Below, piece after piece: positions 34,498 to 43,364 of a stretch of DNA of 64,000 nt (its first letter is position 1; each line of letters starts with the position of its first letter). The notes under the pieces are model-generated. The model did not search any database and was not told where the DNA came from. It saw nothing but the letters and a program-made list of their open reading frames with translations. Origin of the DNA: Pedobacter sp. Hv1 (GTDB taxonomy: Bacteria; Bacteroidota; Bacteroidia; Sphingobacteriales; Sphingobacteriaceae); contig NZ_LLWP01000012.1 in NCBI RefSeq assembly GCF_001412215.1, forward strand, positions 184,851 to 248,850, read 5' to 3'. The position numbers were made by a program, and so were the translations under genes.

Positions 34498-36825
34498 CTA
34501 TATAAATTTGAAACAATAAGAAACCGAAGGTAAAAACTGGAATAAACTTGTTTTTACAGCTTCTGTTTTTGAAGAATCTTGTTCTGATTCACGGAATGTA
34601 ATGGAATAGGCATTTTTTCTGCCATAAGCATTGTACAAGCTAAGGTTCAATTCTGAACTAAACGTTTTTTTCTTTTTTAACTGGAGTGTAGCGCTAATAT
34701 CTAAACGATGATAATTTGGCATACGGTCTGCATTACGATTGCTATAATAATAGAAAGATTGTCCATCCAGTTTATATTTTCCAGTTGGGGCGGTAATGGC
34801 ATCACCAGTATAATATACCCAAACAGCAGAAAGGCTCAGTTTTTTACTAATGTCGTATACCCCCACAATAGAAACATCATGCGTACGGTCTTGTCTAACA
34901 TTATACCAATTGTCGTCATTGATACCATTAATCTGTCTTTCAGACTTAGCTAAAGTGTAACTGATCCAGCCCGTAAATGCGCCAGCTTTTTTCTTTAAAG
35001 AAATTTCTAAACCATAAGCCCTGCCTTTACCATATAACAATTGAGTTTCAATGGCGTCTGCATTAAATAGATCGGCACCGTCTCTGTAATCGATCTGGTT
35101 TTGCATTACTTTATAATAGCTTTCAACCGTAAGATCTAAACTGCTAGATAAATTTCTAAAGTAACCTAACGAAATTTGATCGGCAATTTCTGGTTTGATC
35201 ATATTGCTGCTTGGCATCCATTTATCTGTAGGTCTGCTAGAAGTTGAGTTAGAGATCATATGCATGTTTTGCACATTTCGCTCATATGATCCTTTGATTG
35301 AACTTTGAGGGTTTAATAGATAACTGAAAGCTAACCTAGGTTCAAGATTGAGATATGTTTTTACCACCTGTCCTTTTTGAAAATTTTTGACATCCGTTAT
35401 ATTTCCTTCTTCATCTACTGTTAGCGAATTACCACTACCTAGAATGCTAAAACCAGATAAGCGTAAGCCTAGAGATATATTTAAATTATCGGTAGCTTGG
35501 ATGTTGTTTGCAGCGTAGATGGCATTTTCTGAAGCATATTTTTGTTGATAATCAACAGGGTTATAATTAGATGTGCCAGTAATGTCAAGCTGACCCGGTG
35601 TAACCGTATGATAAACAGATTTAAAACCAAATTTGATGCTGTTCTTGGCATTCAGCAACCAAAGAAAATCTTGCTTGAGCGATAGGTCTCTGATTTGTGT
35701 ATTGAACCCTAAATGGTTTGTTGTAGTGTTTAATTCGATATTGTTTTTATAATTGTTAAATGAGCCAGTAGTAGTTGAGGTAAAACGATCTGAGAAACGA
35801 TGTTTAAGCTGCATGCTTGCCACTGTATTGCCCCAAGAAACATTAAAAACATCTGATAAACCCAACTTGTCACTTCCAGAATAGGCGGCTATGATCAACT
35901 TGTTATTGGGATTTAATTGAAAATCAAGTTTAGCATTCAGGTCGTAAAAGTATAAGGCATTTTTACTGATTGATTTATCTGGTGAAAACTTTAATAAAGC
36001 ATCGATATAAGTTCTTCTGCCCGAGATTAAAAAAGAAGACTTTTCTTTTTGGATAGGTCCCTGTAGTGTAAGTTTAGAAGAAACCAGACCAATATCGCCA
36101 GCTGCTGTTAATTTTGATACATTACCCTGATTCATTTTCACGTCTAGTACAGAAGATAGATAGCCACCATATTGTGCAGGCATGCCCGATTTGTAAACCG
36201 TAATATCTTTTACAGCATCAGAGTTAAAGGTAGAGAAGAACCCCATCAAATGTGATGCATTATAGATGGGCACCTCGTCCATTAAGATCAGGTTTTGGTC
36301 TGAACCACCCCCACGAACATACAGGCCATTACCTGCTTCGCCAGCAGAGTTGATGCCAGGTAAAAGCTGAATTGCTTTAAAAATGTCGTGCTCGCCAAAC
36401 ATTGAAGGTAATTTCTTCACGGTTTGCATATTAAGGCGTTCAATCCCAATCTCGGTATTTGCAACATCTCTTTTTTGTTGATCTGTTGAAACAACAATCT
36501 CATTAAGATGATTTGGATTTTCTTCTAAGTTAAAATCAATGGTCTGATCTGCAGTTACTTTTACTACTTTGTCTAACGTTTTCATGCCTACGGCACTAAT
36601 GCTAAAAGTATAAGATCCTGCTTTTAGCTTTAAGTTATAAAACCCTAAAGAGTCGGCTATAATGCTTTGCTTCAATTCAACAATGGTAATGTTGGCATCA
36701 TTAACAGCTATCGCTGTTTTTGTGGTTCTAATGTTACCAGATACATGATATAATTGCTGAGCGCTAACATTTAAACAAAATAAGAGGAGTGCGAGCAGGG
36801 TGAGTTTAAAAGGTGCAAATATCAT
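34498..36825 (-). CDS. TonB-dependent receptor with carboxypeptidase-like domain
   Basis: 775 residues: signal peptide (1-22), CarboxypepD_reg-like domain (26-103, D-S-L-G-F-Y-N-L-K-L), plug domain (about 115-225, with Y-V-R-G-G-G-S-D-Q-N-L-I-L-M-D-E), and a 22-strand-type barrel to the end (S-V-S-Y-C-F-K-F-I). It imports a ligand across the outer membrane with TonB energy. Shorter than SusC (about 1000), so it fits the DUF4249-linked group that may transport siderophore-, peptide- or metal-type ligands. Followed by the DUF4249 gene. Confidence 0.93.
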   Translation of the reverse strand: MIFAPFKLTLLALLLFCLNVSAQQLYHVSGNIRTTKTAIAVNDANITIVELKQSIIADSLGFYNLKLKAGSYTFSISAVGMKTLDKVVKVTADQTIDFNLEENPNHLNEIVVSTDQQKRDVANTEIGIERLNMQTVKKLPSMFGEHDIFKAIQLLPGINSAGEAGNGLYVRGGGSDQNLILMDEVPIYNASHLMGFFSTFNSDAVKDITVYKSGMPAQYGGYLSSVLDVKMNQGNVSKLTAAGDIGLVSSKLTLQGPIQKEKSSFLISGRRTYIDALLKFSPDKSISKNALYFYDLNAKLDFQLNPNNKLIIAAYSGSDKLGLSDVFNVSWGNTVASMQLKHRFSDRFTSTTTGSFNNYKNNIELNTTTNHLGFNTQIRDLSLKQDFLWLLNAKNSIKFGFKSVYHTVTPGQLDITGTSNYNPVDYQQKYASENAIYAANNIQATDNLNISLGLRLSGFSILGSGNSLTVDEEGNITDVKNFQKGQVVKTYLNLEPRLAFSYLLNPQSSIKGSYERNVQNMHMISNSTSSRPTDKWMPSSNMIKPEIADQISLGYFRNLSSSLDLTVESYYKVMQNQIDYRDGADLFNADAIETQLLYGKGRAYGLEISLKKKAGAFTGWISYTLAKSERQINGINDDNWYNVRQDRTHDVSIVGVYDISKKLSLSAVWVYYTGDAITAPTGKYKLDGQSFYYYSNRNADRMPNYHRLDISATLQLKKKKTFSSELNLSLYNAYGRKNAYSITFRESEQDSSKTEAVKTSLFQFLPSVSYCFKFI

Positions 36826-37319
36826 AATTAAGGGAATTAGGTTATGGTGACATAGACAACCTATATGCCATTGCCAACGCTGAGTGGCAGATCAGAAACC
36901 ATAGCTTTGTCAATTAGTACTTAAACATACATTTTAAAGTAAAAATAATTACAATAAGGAGAATAAATTAATCTTTAGTTAATTTTTAAATGGGGAATAT
37001 TGGGGAATTTTTACCAGAATGGTTTTTTCCTTTGTTTGTTTTAGGGTAAAATTGGGGAATCTCTATTTTACGAGCTAAGGTGTTGAACAAAAAATAGTTA
37101 GATGAGAGGAGGTTGCTGTCTTTTTAGACAATATTGTTAAGGTTTATCACCTTTTTATATTCATTCCAATTCAACAAGCTTGATAGCGTCTTTTCTTTTG
37201 AAAGACCATGAGATGCAGGTATGAAAAGCAAAAAAGATAAGGATCAATAGCAAGGGAAGTAAGCTACTAGATTTTAGCTCATCAAAATGCCATTTACCCT
37301 TATCTTAGTATCAACTTTT
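36826..37319. other. Gene-free stretch before the TonB receptor gene
   Basis: About 490 bases with no credible gene. It includes the receptor gene upstream region on the minus strand, without a perfect TAnnTTTG box. The word TGGGGAAT appears three times (36991-36998, 37001-37008, 37053-37060), the first two in tandem. Nothing else was seen. Confidence 0.5.
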
Positions 37320-37565
37320 TTAGAGTAAAGCCTCGCAAGAGAACCCATATTGGCCTAATGCATTTTTAATAAAGATTTGATTGTTTTCTTCGCCCTCAAT
37401 TCTTAAAATCTTATCACAATCGTCTAAATCGAAATTGATCAGGTGATTGGGAAAATATTCATTTAATAGACTGACGATCTTTGCCGCATCTTCTTTTCTT
37501 CTTACGGTTGTTTTAAAAACATCTACCTCAATTTGGGTAGTTTTTTTAGATAAAGTTGCAATCAT
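37320..37565 (-). CDS. Small HMA-like fold protein without metal-binding cysteines
   Basis: 81 residues with the beta-alpha-beta-beta-alpha-beta pattern of heavy-metal-associated domains (I-E-V-D-V-F-K-T-T-V, then A-A-K-I-V-S-L-L-N-E-Y-F, then D-L-D-D-C-D-K-I-L-R-I). The C-x-x-C of copper chaperones is absent: the loop reads V-R-R-K-E-D. A single Cys is in D-C-D and another in S-C-E-A. Not a classical copper carrier; a regulatory or protein-binding role is possible. A perfect -7 box lies 48 bases upstream. Confidence 0.7.
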   Translation of the reverse strand: MIATLSKKTTQIEVDVFKTTVRRKEDAAKIVSLLNEYFPNHLINFDLDDCDKILRIEGEENNQIFIKNALGQYGFSCEALL

Positions 37566-37914
37566 GACAATAATTTTAAACGTGATTGGATGGGTTTATT
37601 TTTGTGATGATTCAAAAGTAAGGTTTAGGTAATCGGAGATTTTGGAATTTATACCAAAGTGCCTAAGTTTTATATTAAAATGCCAAATAGCTATAGCAAT
37701 CTTATTTTGAAGATGTTCAGAAAAACTAATTCTGGGCCATCAATCCTTTAGAAGCCAGATAGAGAAGAGATGTAGGTTATCGGGCAGATTCGTTACTACT
37801 ATAAAGTTAAATCGCTAGATTTTTGGATTTTCGTATAATTTAGAACCACTTTGATATAAAACAAAAGGGTGTTGAACTAACATTGTTTATTTTTACAAAA
37901 ATTAATAGATTATA
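37566..37914. other. Intergenic region between divergent genes
   Basis: About 350 AT-rich bases. Two -7 boxes are visible: TACTTTTG on the minus strand (37613-37620), suited to the HMA-like gene, and TATTTTTG on the plus strand (37597-37604), too far (about 310 bases) from the kinase gene to be assigned safely. No gene seen. Confidence 0.5.
37613..37620 (-). promoter_or_regulatory. -7 box of the HMA-like gene
   Basis: TACTTTTG on the minus strand, a perfect TAnnTTTG, with a short leader of about 40 bases to the ATG. Confidence 0.5.
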
Positions 37915-38976
37915 GTGAATCAAGCAACTGTTTTTAATGATGCCTCTTGTAGGGTAGAACTGCTGGTAAGTAAGCGATTTCGCATTCACAGGCATATTGG
38001 GCTATGGGTAATTATGATCCTGGTATTCTGTTCGGCTAACGATAGCCCGTTTGATACCCAGCCTTATAGTGTCCATTTTAAAATAGGTTATTCGCTGTTG
38101 TTGATCTTGTTTTCTTACATCAACATGTACTGGCTGGTACCCAGATACCTACTGAAGAACCATTTTCCGCAATACCTTTGTGGCATTTCGTGTTTTGTAA
38201 TCATTTCTGTTATTGTCATCATCATCTTTGGTAATTTTCTAGAAGAATACAGCACCACCTTAAATGGAGGAAATATCAAGTTTATTCCCAAGCCCCTTCC
38301 CTCTACCATCATTGCCTTGGTGTTTATCGCAGCTTCAACAGCCATCAAACTTTTTCAACGTTGGATAGAAGATTCAAAGCGGATTAGTGAACTGACCAAA
38401 ATGAGTATGCAATCTGAGTTAGAACAGCTGAAAACACAGATCAACCCACATTTCTTGTTTAACATGTTAAACAATGCCAATGTGCTTACCCAAAAAGATC
38501 CTGCAAAAGCATCGCAGGTTTTAATGACGCTGAGCGATCTGTTGCGCTACCAACTGTATGATAGTGCCCAACAAACAGTGCTACTTACCTCTGATATCCA
38601 TTTTTTAAACGATTTTTTAAATTTAGAGAAGATCCGCAGAGATCAGTTTGATTTCATGGTCTCAAAAGAAGGCCCGATCAGTGGGATACAAATTCCACCA
38701 TTTTTGTTTATTACCTTTGTAGAGAATGCCATTAAACATAGTTTGGATATGGAACATGCCTCATTTGTTAATCTTTTTTTCGAAGTAAGGAATAAACAGT
38801 TAAACTTTGTGTGCATCAATTCTAAACCGGCACAAACCTACCAAAAAAGTGAAGTTGGAGGCCTTGGGCTGATCAATGTTAAAAGAAGGTTAGATTTGCT
38901 TTTTGAAGATAAATACGATCTTAAAATAGACGAAAATAACGAATTGTATACGGTAAGTTTATCCATTGAATTATGA
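37915..38976 (+). CDS. LytS-like four-helix sensor kinase
   Basis: 353 residues with a GTG start (no ATG start exists nearby in frame that keeps the first helix). Four membrane helices at about 28-45, 56-75, 88-108 and 125-143, then the His_kinase motif Q-I-N-P-H-F-L-F-N-M-L-N-N and a GHKL-type ATPase with V-E-N-A-I-K-H. No periplasmic domain, as in many LytS-like kinases of Bacteroidota. Overlaps the response-regulator gene by 4 bases. Confidence 0.9.
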   Translation: MNQATVFNDASCRVELLVSKRFRIHRHIGLWVIMILVFCSANDSPFDTQPYSVHFKIGYSLLLILFSYINMYWLVPRYLLKNHFPQYLCGISCFVIISVIVIIIFGNFLEEYSTTLNGGNIKFIPKPLPSTIIALVFIAASTAIKLFQRWIEDSKRISELTKMSMQSELEQLKTQINPHFLFNMLNNANVLTQKDPAKASQVLMTLSDLLRYQLYDSAQQTVLLTSDIHFLNDFLNLEKIRRDQFDFMVSKEGPISGIQIPPFLFITFVENAIKHSLDMEHASFVNLFFEVRNKQLNFVCINSKPAQTYQKSEVGGLGLINVKRRLDLLFEDKYDLKIDENNELYTVSLSIEL

Positions 38977-39695
38977 ACTGTATAGTTGTAGATGATGAAC
39001 CATTGGCCAGAGAAGCCGTTAAGCTATTGATTGCAAAAACAGAGGGCCTTGATTTTTTGGCAGAGTTTAACAATGCAGAGGCAGCAGCAAAATATTTACT
39101 GAACCATGCTGTAGCTATTGTGTTTTTAGATATCCAGATGCCCGGAACTGATGGTTTAACCTTTGCCCGCTCTATCCCCCTACAAACCCAGGTTATTTTT
39201 ACAACGGCTTACAGCCAGTATGCCTTAGATAGTTATGAAATTGATGCTTTAGATTACCTGCTTAAGCCCATTAAACCAGAACGTTTTCAGAAAGCAGTAG
39301 ACAAGGCATTGACCTATCAAAAACTTTTCGATGCTAAAAATGAGATTGCCGATGTGAACGCTATCGATAGTGAATATTGTTTTATAAAGGCAGAAAGAAG
39401 GGTTTTTAAAGTTGCTTTTAAGGATGTTCTTTTTATAGAAGGGCTGAAAGATTATGTGATCTTGCATACCATTGATCAAAAGATCATCACTGCCATGAAT
39501 ATCAAAACCATCCACCATCAACTGCCGGCTCCAACTTTTATCAGAACCAGTAAGTCCTATATCATTAATAAACAAAAAATTACTTCTTTCGATAACAATA
39601 CTGTTTATATCGACCAACATGAAATTCCGATAGGCAATGCATACCGGGCATTATTCTTTGAAGACTTTGTGAACAAAAAAATGTTGAGCAGGTAA
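38973..39695 (+). CDS. LytTR-type response regulator
   Basis: 240 residues. Receiver with D-D-E near residue 7, phospho-Asp in V-F-L-D-I-Q-M-P-G near 53, conserved Lys in L-L-K-P-I-K; LytTR domain from about residue 140 (Y-C-F-I-K-A-E-R-R-V-F-K-V-A ... I-R-T-S-K-S-Y-I-I-N-K). ATGA overlap with the kinase gene marks a cognate pair. No third gene follows, so the target lies elsewhere. Confidence 0.93.
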   Translation: MNCIVVDDEPLAREAVKLLIAKTEGLDFLAEFNNAEAAAKYLLNHAVAIVFLDIQMPGTDGLTFARSIPLQTQVIFTTAYSQYALDSYEIDALDYLLKPIKPERFQKAVDKALTYQKLFDAKNEIADVNAIDSEYCFIKAERRVFKVAFKDVLFIEGLKDYVILHTIDQKIITAMNIKTIHHQLPAPTFIRTSKSYIINKQKITSFDNNTVYIDQHEIPIGNAYRALFFEDFVNKKMLSR

Positions 39696-39775
39696 TCTTA
39701 TCGTCAAAGTATCCTATAATTGTTAACCTCAACTGCTCTTTATTGTTAAAGCTAACACCTGTTCAATTAAAATCT

Positions 39776-39783
39776 TACTTTTG
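39776..39783 (+). promoter_or_regulatory. -7 box of trmB
   Basis: TACTTTTG, a perfect TAnnTTTG, 20 bases before the trmB GTG start. This gives a very short 5' leader and supports the GTG start. Confidence 0.55.
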
Positions 39784-39802
39784 TACTTTAAGTTTTTAAT
39801 AA

Positions 39803-40453
39803 GTGGGTAAAGATAAATTAAGGAAGTTTGCAGAGATAGATACCTTTCCAAACGTATACCAATTACATTTAGGGAAAGTAATGAAGGGAAAATGGGCGAG
39901 TGACCATTTTAAAAATAACCATCCTGTAGTATTAGAGTTAGCCTGTGGAAAAGGCGAATATGCCGTAAATTTGGCCAAACTTTTCCCAGAAAAGAATTTT
40001 GTTGGGGTAGACCTCAAAGGAAATCGCATTTGGCGTGGCGCAAGAACAGGTGTTGATGAAGGTATCCAAAACCTGGCCTTTTTGCGTATCCAGATCGAAG
40101 ATATTTTGGAATATTTTGCACCAGGAGAAATTGATGAGATCTGGATCACTTTTGCAGACCCACAACCTCAAGAAAGCAGAGAGAAGAAACGTTTAACCTT
40201 TCCGGGTTTTTTAGATAAATATAAAATCTTGTTAACACCTGGAGGTAAGGTAAATTTAAAAACGGACAACGACGGCTTATATGCTTATACCTGTGAAAAA
40301 GTGGCAGAACTGAAACTTGTTACGCATAAAAATACGGATCATTTATATCGATCTGAGTTTGCTGATGAAGTTTTGTCGATCAAAACACATTACGAAAGAA
40401 TATACTTAAAACACGATAAAAACATCAATTATATCCAATTTTCATTTAGCTAA
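39803..40453 (+). CDS. trmB: tRNA (guanine-N7)-methyltransferase
   Basis: 216 residues with a GTG start (M-G-K-D-K-L-R-K-F-A, the usual beginning in this group). SAM-binding motif I V-L-E-L-A-C-G-K-G-E-Y, followed by F-V-G-V-D-L-K-G-N and the TrmB motif D-P-Q-P-Q-E-S-R-E-K-K-R-L-T. It methylates G46 in the variable loop of tRNA using S-adenosylmethionine. Its stop overlaps the start of the alkyltransferase-like gene by one base (TAATG), so the genes are co-transcribed. Confidence 0.95.
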   Translation: MGKDKLRKFAEIDTFPNVYQLHLGKVMKGKWASDHFKNNHPVVLELACGKGEYAVNLAKLFPEKNFVGVDLKGNRIWRGARTGVDEGIQNLAFLRIQIEDILEYFAPGEIDEIWITFADPQPQESREKKRLTFPGFLDKYKILLTPGGKVNLKTDNDGLYAYTCEKVAELKLVTHKNTDHLYRSEFADEVLSIKTHYERIYLKHDKNINYIQFSFS

Positions 40454-40779
40454 TGGAAACATCATTTTATGATCAGGTTTTTGAAATTGCTAGGCTAATT
40501 CCCAAGGGGAGGGTAACCTCTTATGGAGCAATTGCCAAAGCATTAGGTGCTGGAGGCTCGGCCCGAATGGTTGGTTATGCCATGAGCAATGCTGGTATTG
40601 CCCAGCCCAAAGTACCTGCGCATAGAGTGGTAAACAGTAGCGGACTTTTAACCGGAAAATTTCATTTTTCGCCACCAGAATTAATGGAAGAGTTATTAGC
40701 GCAAGAAGGCATTAAAGTAGAAAAGGATAAAATTAAAGATTTTAAAAAGATATTTTGGGATCCACTATTGGAGCTCTAA
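40453..40779 (+). CDS. Alkyltransferase-like protein (MGMT fold, no acceptor cysteine)
   Basis: 108 residues, the size of ATL proteins. The O6-alkylguanine-DNA alkyltransferase fold is clear: I-P-K-G-R-V-T-S-Y-G-A-I-A (helix-turn-helix with the Arg finger region) and V-P-A-H-R-V-V-N-S. In true MGMT the active site is P-C-H-R; here the Cys is Ala. ATLs bind alkylated guanine, flip it out and flag it for nucleotide excision repair instead of repairing it. Co-transcribed with trmB. Confidence 0.92.
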   Translation: METSFYDQVFEIARLIPKGRVTSYGAIAKALGAGGSARMVGYAMSNAGIAQPKVPAHRVVNSSGLLTGKFHFSPPELMEELLAQEGIKVEKDKIKDFKKIFWDPLLEL

Positions 40780-40814
40780 TTCAATTCTCAATTTAAACAA
40801 TCACGCCATACCCC

Positions 40815-41156
40815 ATGGGAAAATTAGTAGAAGAATTTAACAGCTATCGTACAAAAATGAACGATAGGATTATGGAAACCTCCAATACAAATATCAAAAG
40901 GTTTTTTGCTTTAGATACCACCACTTATGCAGACGGTGCTTTAGATGTAAAAACCAAAGAGATGTTGGGTTTGGTAGCTTCTATGGTGCTGCGTTGCGAC
41001 GATTGTATCAAATATCATTTGGAAAAATGCCACAATGAGGGCGTAAACCAGGCAGAAATTAACGAAGTATTCATGATCGCCAATCTAGTTGGCGGTTCTA
41101 TCGTTATCCCACATTATAGAAGAGCGGTAGAGTATTGGGATGAGTTGAGTAAATAA
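40815..41156 (+). CDS. AhpD-like / carboxymuconolactone decarboxylase family protein
   Basis: 113 residues. The AhpD-like CMD motif is visible as L-R-C-D-D-C-I-K-Y-H-L, with the C-x-x-C and the trailing His of the peroxidase-type active centre. Most such small proteins handle thiol-based peroxide reduction or act as thiol oxidoreductases; a decarboxylase function is not implied. 35 bases behind the ATL gene, in the same direction, and 53 bases before tag. Confidence 0.85.
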   Translation: MGKLVEEFNSYRTKMNDRIMETSNTNIKRFFALDTTTYADGALDVKTKEMLGLVASMVLRCDDCIKYHLEKCHNEGVNQAEINEVFMIANLVGGSIVIPHYRRAVEYWDELSK

Positions 41157-41167
41157 AATTATTTACC

Positions 41168-41197
41168 AACATGTTTCGTGTCGACACGAAATATGTT
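41168..41197. promoter_or_regulatory. 30-bp near-perfect palindrome before tag
   Basis: The core TTTCGTGTCGACACGAAA is a perfect 18-bp palindrome; with the flanks AACAT and ATGTT, 14 of 15 base pairs are symmetric. It ends 12 bases before the tag ATG. With no loop and no T-run it is not a terminator; it looks like an operator for a dimeric regulator. Confidence 0.6.
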
Positions 41198-41209
41198 AAA
41201 TTTATCAAT

Positions 41210-41767
41210 ATGGATTCGACAAAACGTTGCAGATGGTGTGGCACTGACCCACTTTACATGAAATATCATGATGAAGAATGGGGTAAACCCGTTTACGACG
41301 ACCAGGTGTTGTTCGAGTTTCTGATTTTGGAAGGTGCACAGGCAGGTTTAAGCTGGATTACCATTTTACGTAGGAGAGAAGGCTATAGAAAGGCTTTTGC
41401 TGGTTTCGATGTCAAAAAGGTGGCTGCCTTTACCGCTGCAGATGTAGAGCGATTAATGCAGGATGAGGGTATTATTCGCAATCGTTTAAAAGTGCTGTCT
41501 GCGATTAACAATGCAAAACTATTCATCAATATACAAGAAGAGTTTGGTTCATTTGCCAACTTTATATGGGCCTACCTGCCAGATGGCCAACCAATTGTAA
41601 ATGACTTTAAACATGGGGGCGTTCCGGCAAGAACCGAAATTTCTGATGCCATTGCCAAAGACATGAAAAAAAGAGGTTTTAAGTTTTTTGGCACCACTAT
41701 TTGTTATGCCCATATGCAGGCCACAGGAATGGTAAACGACCACGAAATTGGATGTGTCGCAAGATAA
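41210..41767 (+). CDS. tag: DNA-3-methyladenine glycosylase I
   Basis: About 185 residues from the ATG at 41210 (an upstream ATG at 41171 is in frame, but its codons run through the palindrome). Family marks: R-C-R-W-C-G near the N-terminus (first zinc Cys), Y-M-K-Y-H-D-E-E-W-G, L-E-G-A-Q-A-G-L-S-W, and C-Y-A-H-M-Q-A-T-G-M-V-N-D-H near the end that supplies the remaining zinc ligands. It excises 3-methyladenine from DNA. Last gene of a possible trmB - ATL - AhpD-like - tag run, but the palindrome may give it its own control. Confidence 0.95.
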   Translation: MDSTKRCRWCGTDPLYMKYHDEEWGKPVYDDQVLFEFLILEGAQAGLSWITILRRREGYRKAFAGFDVKKVAAFTAADVERLMQDEGIIRNRLKVLSAINNAKLFINIQEEFGSFANFIWAYLPDGQPIVNDFKHGGVPARTEISDAIAKDMKKRGFKFFGTTICYAHMQATGMVNDHEIGCVAR

Positions 41768-41781
41768 TAGGGTTAGTTTTT

Positions 41782-43287
41782 CTATTTTAAATTCTTGTTG
41801 ATCAGTTCCCTAATTTCACTTCCTTCGGGGCCTGGTGCTTCTTGATGCAATAACTTCCCTTCTTGATCAAACAACAGATACCTTGGAATATCTTTTAATG
41901 CAATCTGATTTAAAAAGCTAGATTGGGCCATGTTTAATATTTGATAGGAATAAGGGTAATCGTTAATTTTTTCGGTAGCAGTAGCCTGTTTCCATTGATT
42001 GGTATCCTTATCAATAGATAAATAAACGAAGACAATTTTTTTGTCTTTAAATTCATTTAACAATTGCCTTGATGAAGGCATGGCTGCCCTGCAGGGTGCA
42101 CACCAGCTTGCCCAAAAATCGACATAAATCAACTTTCCCTTTTCCTTTTTAAGCAATTCGTTAAACGAGACAATTGTTCGGTCAATATCAATCAATTTGA
42201 GATCGTCTTTGATCACTTTATATTTATCGATATCAAAAAGGTATTTTTTTTCTAAGACCATATTGAGTTGAGCATCTTTATATTCGGCCTTAAACGCATT
42301 ATAGATTTGCGCTAGTACCAAAAAAGATTCTCCTTCTACCATGTTTTCAATACTGATGAAACGGGCATATTTAGCCAGTTCTTTGCTTAGGTACTTTGGA
42401 GCATTGGCATAAGCCTCCTTGTAATCAATATATAGCTTAGACTTAGAATAATCAGGTTTTTTTTGGATCAAGGCTAGGCTTAAGTAAGAGCTTAATATTG
42501 ATTTGCCAAAAGGATTTTGAATTAAGGTATTGTTAATGAAAAATGTACTGTTTAACCGCGTTTTGATACTTTGGTTTTGAGATAAATTATAAATCATTAG
42601 TAATCTGAAATATAATTCTTTAGTTGCCTTGTTTCGTTCTAGTGCATAAAGTTCATTTGTGGAAGCTTGGCCAAGACTGTTCAAGAAATTGATTTTAGCC
42701 TGATATTGGCGCATAATGGAGTTTACCAATAATTGGAGTGCTGCCGGATTGGTTTTAAAAGCTTCTCTATTTACTTTTAAAGGGAAAGAAGAAAATTTTT
42801 GATAATCATTACTATAAAGCAAGGGTTTACGGAGCGGGTTTGCTGCATAGAAAAGTTTGGTTAAAGAATCCACCCTTTTGTTTAACCACAATACCGAATC
42901 TCTTTGAGCATACGCTGAACCCGCCTTCGCCAATTGTTTAATGTTTTGATCGTTTGAAATCAGCTTGGATTCGATCTGATCACTTTTAGCAACTAGCTTT
43001 AAGGTATCGCCTACAGCTACTAATAGGGTATCGCCAAAGGTGTTTTTATGACTAAAATAAACATAGTCGTACCTACTTATTTTTAGATGAAGTGTGTCTA
43101 CTTTTTTATAGGCAATTTTTTGAAAATCGTTTAGTTTCGCAAAGCCTGGTGTACTAGAAACCGAAATGGGGTTGTCGGTCTCATTGTAAATGCAAACAGT
43201 CAGGTTTTGATGATCGTCAACTTTTAAAGACGAATTATTTAACCCAAGTAAAATAATGGTGCAAAAAGTAAATAGAATGACTTTCAT
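41782..43287 (-). CDS. TlpA-like thioredoxin-fold protein, secreted
   Basis: 501 residues. Signal peptide or anchor (M-K-V-I-L-F-T-F-C-T-I-I-L-L), a 350-residue helical and beta-rich region, and a C-terminal thioredoxin domain with W-C-A-P-C near 397-401 and the cis-Pro in D-I-P-R-Y. Same layout as the 28781 gene but only distant in sequence. It should act on disulfides in the periplasm. Convergent with tag. Confidence 0.85.
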   Translation of the reverse strand: MKVILFTFCTIILLGLNNSSLKVDDHQNLTVCIYNETDNPISVSSTPGFAKLNDFQKIAYKKVDTLHLKISRYDYVYFSHKNTFGDTLLVAVGDTLKLVAKSDQIESKLISNDQNIKQLAKAGSAYAQRDSVLWLNKRVDSLTKLFYAANPLRKPLLYSNDYQKFSSFPLKVNREAFKTNPAALQLLVNSIMRQYQAKINFLNSLGQASTNELYALERNKATKELYFRLLMIYNLSQNQSIKTRLNSTFFINNTLIQNPFGKSILSSYLSLALIQKKPDYSKSKLYIDYKEAYANAPKYLSKELAKYARFISIENMVEGESFLVLAQIYNAFKAEYKDAQLNMVLEKKYLFDIDKYKVIKDDLKLIDIDRTIVSFNELLKKEKGKLIYVDFWASWCAPCRAAMPSSRQLLNEFKDKKIVFVYLSIDKDTNQWKQATATEKINDYPYSYQILNMAQSSFLNQIALKDIPRYLLFDQEGKLLHQEAPGPEGSEIRELINKNLK

Positions 43288-43364
43288 AGAGTTAACTTAA
43301 TTTTCAATAGGAAATATGAAAACTAAGTTAATGAATAAAATACAAAAACAACTAATAAATTAGT

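Noticed and set aside
37221..37250. Nine-codon ORF of almost only Lys, Asp and Ser in the gap before the HMA-like gene
   Set aside because: Too short, no promoter box or conserved signal around it.
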